A DNA stretch of 64,000 nt from Geothrix sp. 21YS21S-4 (GTDB lineage Bacteria > Acidobacteriota > Holophagae > Holophagales > Holophagaceae), in the NCBI RefSeq assembly GCF_030845995.1, contig NZ_CP132719.1, forward strand, positions 2,232,001 through 2,296,000, written 5' to 3'. Below the pieces are notes generated by a model. That model worked only from the letters and a program-made list of their open reading frames with translations, did no database searches and had not been told where the DNA came from. Of the stretch, positions 60,374 through 64,000 are shown piece by piece. The position numbers and the translations under genes were made by a program. The number at the start of each line of letters is the position of its first letter. Position 1 is the stretch's first letter.

Positions 60374-60449
60374 GCCGCTATAGCTCAGTTGGTAGAGCGC
60401 CCGCCTTGTAAGCGGATGGTCGTTGGTTCAATTCCGACTAGCGGCTCCA
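60374..60449 (+). tRNA. tRNA-Thr (anticodon TGT), right copy with encoded CCA
   Basis: Bases 60374-60446 are identical to 56642-56714, so the fold and anticodon TGT are the same. Here the discriminator T is followed by CCA (60447-60449), which the left copy lacks. This is the copy with native 3' flank. Confidence 0.92.
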
Positions 60450-60455
60450 GTCCTT

Positions 60456-60477
60456 CCGAGCCGCCTCCGCGGCTCGG
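60456..60477 (+). terminator. Stem-loop after right tRNA-Thr
   Basis: CCGAGCCGC and GCGGCTCGG form a perfect nine-base stem with loop CTCC, six bases after the encoded CCA. No strong U tract follows. Probably ends the tRNA transcript. Confidence 0.55.
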
Positions 60478-60495
60478 CGTTCCAAAGGATTTCTT

Positions 60496-60527
60496 CACCG
60501 CAGAGCCCGCAGCGCGCGCAGAGGAAA
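60496..60527. repeat. Dispersed repeat family B, diverged half copy
   Basis: 'caccgcagagcccgcag' followed by 'cgcgcgcagaggaaag' matches the left arm at 44242-44271 in spacing of the CGCAG units. It lies in the leader of murJ. Confidence 0.5.
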
Positions 60528-60538
60528 GACGCTCCCCG

Positions 60539-62134
60539 ATGACCGAGCCCGCTTCCCGCCCCAGCCTGCTCCGCTCCGCCGGGATCGTGGGGCTGATGAC
60601 CCTCCTCAGCCGGCTTACGGGGCTGGCCCAGACGTTCTTCCTGAGCCACGTCCTCGGAGCGGGCGCGGCGGCGGACGCCTATGCCGTGGCGTTCCGCCTG
60701 CCCAACCTGCTGCGCCGCTTCACCGCGGAAGGCACCATGAGCGCCGCCTTCCTGCCCACCCTGGCGGAAGCCGAAGCCGCCGAGGGCGAAGCCGCCGTGA
60801 AGGCCGTGGCCGCACGGTTCCTGGGGACCCTCCTCGCCCTCCTGCTGCTCGGGGTCGTCGCGGTCCTCCTCTTCATGGGGCCCCTGGCGGGCCTCCTCAC
60901 CCTGGGGCGGCCCGGCGTCCAGGGCGAGCTCACCGCGAAGCTGGGGCGGATCATGTTCCCCTACCTCGCGCTGGTGAGCCTGACGGCGGGCTTCGCGGGC
61001 CTGCTGAACCTGCGCCACCGCTTCGCCCTGGCGGCCTCCGTATCCGTCTTCTGGAACGTGGCGTTCATCGGTTTCGGCTGGACGGCCCTGCGGGTGCTGG
61101 AGCGGAACGGCCGGGTGCCACTGGAGACGGTCGCTGTCATCTGCGCCTTGGCCGTCCTGGCGGGCGGCCTCCTCCAGCTTCTGGTGGTCCTCCCGGGCGT
61201 GCGGAAGGAGGGCTTCGGCCTCGCCTTCGGCTTCCACCTGCGCGATCCCTGGGTGGCCAAGGCCCTCAAGCGGATGGGCCCGGGAATGCTGGCGGCGGGG
61301 ATCTACCCCATCAACGCCCTCATCAGCACGACCCTCGCCTCGAAGTTGGCGGACGGCGCCCAGATCGTGCTCTACAACAGCGGGATGATGGGCGAGATGG
61401 TGCTGGGCCTGTTCGCCATGAGCCTCGCCACGGCGGGGCTGCCGACGCTGGCGCGGCAGGCCGAGGCGAAGGACTGGCCCGCCCTCAACCGCAGCCTCAC
61501 GCAGGCCGTCTCCGCGTCGGCCCTGCTCGTGCTTCCCGCCTCCGTGGGCCTCGCCGTGCTGGCGCGGCCCATCTGCGCCCTCCTGTTCCGCACGGGGGCC
61601 TACTCTCCCGCCGCCTCGGACTGGACGGCGCTGACCCTGGGGTTCCAATGCGTAGGACTGGTGTTCGTAGCCGCCCAGCGGCTGGGCAACCAGGCCCTCT
61701 ACGCCCTTAAGGACTACCGCGGCCCCGCGGCCCTGGCGGGCGCCAGCCTGGGGCTCAACGTCCTCCTCAGCGTGCTTCTGCTGAAGCCGCTGGGCACCGG
61801 CGGCCTCGCCCTCGCCAACGGCCTCTCCAGCCTCGCGGGCCTCGCGGGCCTCGTCCTGCGCCTCCGCCCGCGCCTGCCGGGCCTGACCTTGCGCCCGTTC
61901 CTGGGCGCCGCCGTCAAGGCGCTCCTCGCCGCCGCGCTCATGGGCCTGCTGGCCTGGGCGGGGGCGCGCGTCTTGGGGCTGGATGCTCCCCACGCCTTCC
62001 GCCGTGCCGCCCTGGGCTGGCGCCTCCTTCCGCTCATCGTGCTGTGCGCCGCCACTTACGGCCTGGCCGCCGCGGGGCTCGGCCATCCCGAAGCGCGGGA
62101 ACTGGCGGCCAAGCTCCGACGCAAGCTGGGCTGA
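60539..62134 (+). CDS. murJ: Lipid II flippase MurJ
   Basis: This 531-residue protein has about 14 membrane helices and the MurJ/MviN start 'SAGIVGLMTLLSRLTGLAQTFFLSHVLGAGAAADAYAVAFRLPNLLRRFTAEGTMSAAFLPTL', with the conserved basic and acidic residues of the central cavity. Later signatures include 'GPGMLAAGIYPINALISTTLAS' and 'GLVFVAAQRLGNQALYALKDYRGP'. It flips lipid-linked peptidoglycan precursor across the inner membrane. Start 60539 (MTEPASRP) fits; a longer frame exists upstream through the tRNA and is not coding. Confidence 0.95.
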   Translation: MTEPASRPSLLRSAGIVGLMTLLSRLTGLAQTFFLSHVLGAGAAADAYAVAFRLPNLLRRFTAEGTMSAAFLPTLAEAEAAEGEAAVKAVAARFLGTLLALLLLGVVAVLLFMGPLAGLLTLGRPGVQGELTAKLGRIMFPYLALVSLTAGFAGLLNLRHRFALAASVSVFWNVAFIGFGWTALRVLERNGRVPLETVAVICALAVLAGGLLQLLVVLPGVRKEGFGLAFGFHLRDPWVAKALKRMGPGMLAAGIYPINALISTTLASKLADGAQIVLYNSGMMGEMVLGLFAMSLATAGLPTLARQAEAKDWPALNRSLTQAVSASALLVLPASVGLAVLARPICALLFRTGAYSPAASDWTALTLGFQCVGLVFVAAQRLGNQALYALKDYRGPAALAGASLGLNVLLSVLLLKPLGTGGLALANGLSSLAGLAGLVLRLRPRLPGLTLRPFLGAAVKALLAAALMGLLAWAGARVLGLDAPHAFRRAALGWRLLPLIVLCAATYGLAAAGLGHPEARELAAKLRRKLG

Positions 62135-62230
62135 TACCCACGAGCGACCAAGAATCGAATTTCCTCGGCCATCAAGCTTCGGCGAAGCCGCAGACCCCGG
62201 TCTCTAGAACGCCAAGAGAAGCCATCTCCA

Positions 62231-62325
62231 AAGCGGAGGAGCGCGGAAAAGCCGAGAAAAGCGGAGGAAATTTTTCTCCGCGCTTCTCCGTCCCTCAGTT
62301 TTCCTCAGCTTTTATTCCTTGGCGG
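62231..62325. repeat. Inverted 'gcggag' repeats behind murJ
   Basis: 'aaagcggag' and 'ctccgcgctt' flank the loop 'gaaattttt' (62259-62285), with more 'gcggaggagcgcgg' / 'cttctccgtccctcag' copies around it. It may act as a terminator of murJ. A third repeat type next to a family A element. Confidence 0.5.
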
Positions 62326-62346
62326 CGCGGACCTCGAACGCTCCGT

Positions 62347-62457
62347 GCCAACCGAAGCATTTACAGGACGCAAAGAGAGCCAAGAACCGCCTCAATAGTG
62401 GCTTTTCTTGGTGCCTTCGCGCCTTGGTGGTGATCCTTGTCTTTTGAATGCCAACCG
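62347..62457. repeat. Dispersed palindromic repeat family A, copy near the right end
   Basis: The right arm 'ttcttggtgccttcgcgcct' then 'tggtggtgatcc' is nearly identical to 15241-15272. The left arm 'gcaaagagagccaagaa' is a weaker complement. It lies between the convergent murJ and acyl-CoA ligase genes. Confidence 0.75.
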
Positions 62458-62466
62458 GACTGAGCT

Positions 62467-64000
62467 TCAGCCCTGGGCGGCGGAGGGCGCACGGAGTTCC
62501 CGGCGCAGGGCCTTGCCCACGGCGTTCTTGGGGATCTCGGCGAGGAAATCGAAGCTGGTCGGCACCTTGTAGCCCGCGAGGAGCCGCCGGCAGTGGGCGC
62601 GGATCTCGTCCACCGTGAGTTCCTTCCGCAGCACGACGAAGGCGCGCACGGCCTCGCCCGTGCCCTCGTCGGGAACGCCCACCACGGCCACGTCGGCGAC
62701 GTCCGGATGCAGGGCGATGCAGGCCTCCACCTCATTGGGGAACACGTTGAACCCGCTGACGATGATCATGTCCTTCTTGCGGTCGGTGACCTCCAGGTAG
62801 CCGTCGGCGTCCAGGCGGCCGACGTCCCCTGTGTGGAGCCAACCGTCCCGCAGCGTCTGGGCGCTCTCGCCGGGCTGGTTCCAGTAGCCGCGCATGACCT
62901 GCGGCCCGCGCACCACGATCTCGCCGTGCTCGCCAGGTCCCACCGCGCGGCCCTCGTCGTCCACGATGCGGACGTCGGTCCCCGGCAGCGGCAGGCCGAC
63001 GCCGCCCACCTGCGCCATGGTGCGCCGCAGGCGCCCGCCCTCGCGTACGGCGGCGTTGTAGGTCACCAGCGGACTGGCCTCGCTGAGGCCGAAGCCCTCG
63101 ATCACCAGGCAACCCGTGAACGTCTCCCAGCGCTCCAGCACCGCCGGATGGGTCTGCATCCCGCCGGCGAAGGCGCCGAGCATCTTCCGGGTCATCTCGG
63201 GGCGGAACCAGGGCTCGTCGGGCAGGGCCTTCAGCAGGGTGTTCACCGCCGTCATCCAGGTGATCTCGTGCTTCCGGAACGCCGGGCGCAGGTTCTGCAG
63301 CGGCCGCGGATTGGGCACCAGGATGCTGTGGCTGCCGCTGTGGAACCCGAACAGAAGGTTGATGGTGAAGGCGATCACGTGGTACATGGGCAGCACCGTG
63401 AGCACCGTCTCCTCGCCGTGGGTGAGGTAGATCCGCGTGATCTCCGCGATCTGCTCCAGGTTCGCCAGGAGGTTGCCGTGGGTCAGCATGGCGCCCTTGC
63501 TCGTGCCCGTGGTGCCGCCCGTGTACTGGAGGAGCGCGAGGCTGTCCCGCGTGGGCGCGGGGGGCTGCCGGTGGAAGAGGTGCTCCTTGGCGACGTAGAG
63601 AGCGCCCTGGTGCAAGGCCGTCGAAAGTCGCGTGAACGGCATCCCCAGCCGCGGGATCTGGCCCGAGAGCTTGAGCTTCGCCCGGATGAGGGCGCGGGAA
63701 AGCAGCGGAAAGAAGTCCGCGATGCCCGTCACCACGACGGTCTTCACCTGCGTCCGCGGGACCACGGAGGCCACCTTGTCGCCGAAGTGATCCAGGACCA
63801 CCAGCACTTCCGCGCCGCTGTCCGCCAGTTGGAGTTCCAGCTCCCGCGGCGTGTAGAGGGGGTTGGTGTTGACGACGACGCAGCCGGCCTTCAGCGCGCC
63901 GAAGGCGCAGACGGGATAGGCCAGCGCGTTGGGCAGCAGGATCGCCACGCGCGCGCCCGCCTCCAGCCGGAGGCCGTCCCGCAGATAGGCGGCGAAGGCG
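62467..64000 (-). CDS. Long-chain acyl-CoA ligase (FadD-like), N-terminus outside window
   Basis: The frame is open to the end of the window, so the 5' end is missing; about 510 residues are present. Adenylate-forming motifs are 'LLQYTGGTTGTSKGAMLTHGNLLAN', 'GFGLSEASPLVTYN' and 'DGWLHTGDVGRLDADGYLEVTDRKKDMIIVSGFNVFPNEVE'. The C-terminal catalytic lysine lies in 'IPKNAVGKALRRELR'. This is the FadD pattern: it activates long-chain fatty acids to acyl-CoA for beta-oxidation. Substrate length is inferred from the family. It converges with murJ. Confidence 0.92.
   Translation of the reverse strand, partial: AFAAYLRDGLRLEAGARVAILLPNALAYPVCAFGALKAGCVVVNTNPLYTPRELELQLADSGAEVLVVLDHFGDKVASVVPRTQVKTVVVTGIADFFPLLSRALIRAKLKLSGQIPRLGMPFTRLSTALHQGALYVAKEHLFHRQPPAPTRDSLALLQYTGGTTGTSKGAMLTHGNLLANLEQIAEITRIYLTHGEETVLTVLPMYHVIAFTINLLFGFHSGSHSILVPNPRPLQNLRPAFRKHEITWMTAVNTLLKALPDEPWFRPEMTRKMLGAFAGGMQTHPAVLERWETFTGCLVIEGFGLSEASPLVTYNAAVREGGRLRRTMAQVGGVGLPLPGTDVRIVDDEGRAVGPGEHGEIVVRGPQVMRGYWNQPGESAQTLRDGWLHTGDVGRLDADGYLEVTDRKKDMIIVSGFNVFPNEVEACIALHPDVADVAVVGVPDEGTGEAVRAFVVLRKELTVDEIRAHCRRLLAGYKVPTSFDFLAEIPKNAVGKALRRELRAPSAAQG

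Larger units (their letters stand above)
56641..60447 (+). mobile_element. tRNA-Thr-flanked genomic island with integron-type gene cassettes (CALIN-like)
   Basis: The same 75 bases (tRNA-Thr plus one flanking base on each side) occur at 56641-56715 and 60373-60447. Between them about 3.66 kb holds two clear attC sites, a probable third and several small genes, mostly AT-rich. The left tRNA copy has the native 5' flank and the right copy the encoded CCA and native 3' flank. Collapsing the repeat therefore restores one intact tRNA gene between accC and murJ. No integrase gene or recombinase motif is present. The integrase may lie elsewhere or be lost. Confidence 0.8.

Overview
The window is GC-rich, densely packed bacterial chromosome from a Gram-negative organism. 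lpxD (lipid A), lgt, murJ and an AmpG-type permease indicate an outer membrane and peptidoglycan recycling. The gene mix would fit Acidobacteriota, Holophaga/Geothrix type: several hybrid kinases, HDOD proteins next to CheR and CheB, AcnB, BlaI/BlaR pairs and an RHS giant. That taxonomic call is inference from gene content only. No rRNA, CRISPR array or complete phage is visible.
1-32300 is mostly core and housekeeping. In order it holds a truncated Gfo/Idh/MocA oxidoreductase, a serine hydrolase, a SpoIID-like protein, a dCMP-deaminase-type enzyme, tRNA-Arg(CCT), a TatD-like hydrolase with tcdA, a hybrid histidine kinase, an ABC-F ATPase, and a BlaI/BlaR1-type pair whose membrane protein has no penicillin-sensor domain. 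Then come ssb, a class-I amidotransferase hydrolase, an enoyl-CoA hydratase, a stand-alone C-terminal transketolase half, hrpB and acpS, whose 5' end is partly duplicated. A cheR-HDOD-HDOD-cheB-FliK-like operon, a dCACHE-type hybrid kinase, lpxD, lgt, an RluA-type synthase and an AmpG-like permease follow.
32400-40600 is an accessory polymorphic-toxin locus. A secreted RHS protein of about 2228 residues carries three tandem 151-residue modules and an AT-rich C-terminal tip that reads as a lytic transglycosylase. A small exported protein overlaps its stop codon and carries a CxxHxC loop like that of Ivy lysozyme inhibitors. Effector and immunity protein would both act in the periplasm. An IS3-like remnant lies just downstream.
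40600-56600 returns to metabolism: acs, a DUF4287/DUF5655-like protein, aldo/keto reductase, ybaK, SDR, arylamine N-acetyltransferase, tautomerase, gamma-glutamyltransferase, a decayed AT-rich gene, an HD-GYP phosphodiesterase, acnB, then ribH-nusB-accB-accC.
56641-60447 is a small island between two identical copies of tRNA-Thr(TGT), a 75-bp exact direct repeat. It contains two clear integron-type attC sites, one probable third, and cassette genes, but no integrase. That is the layout of a CALIN (cluster of attC sites lacking an integrase). The largest cassette encodes a 430-residue protein with an Rx4H HEPN-type motif. murJ and a truncated long-chain acyl-CoA ligase end the window.
Dispersed intergenic palindromic repeats occur throughout: one family built on 'caccaagacgcgaag', another on 'ccgcagatgacgcag'. 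They separate transcription units.
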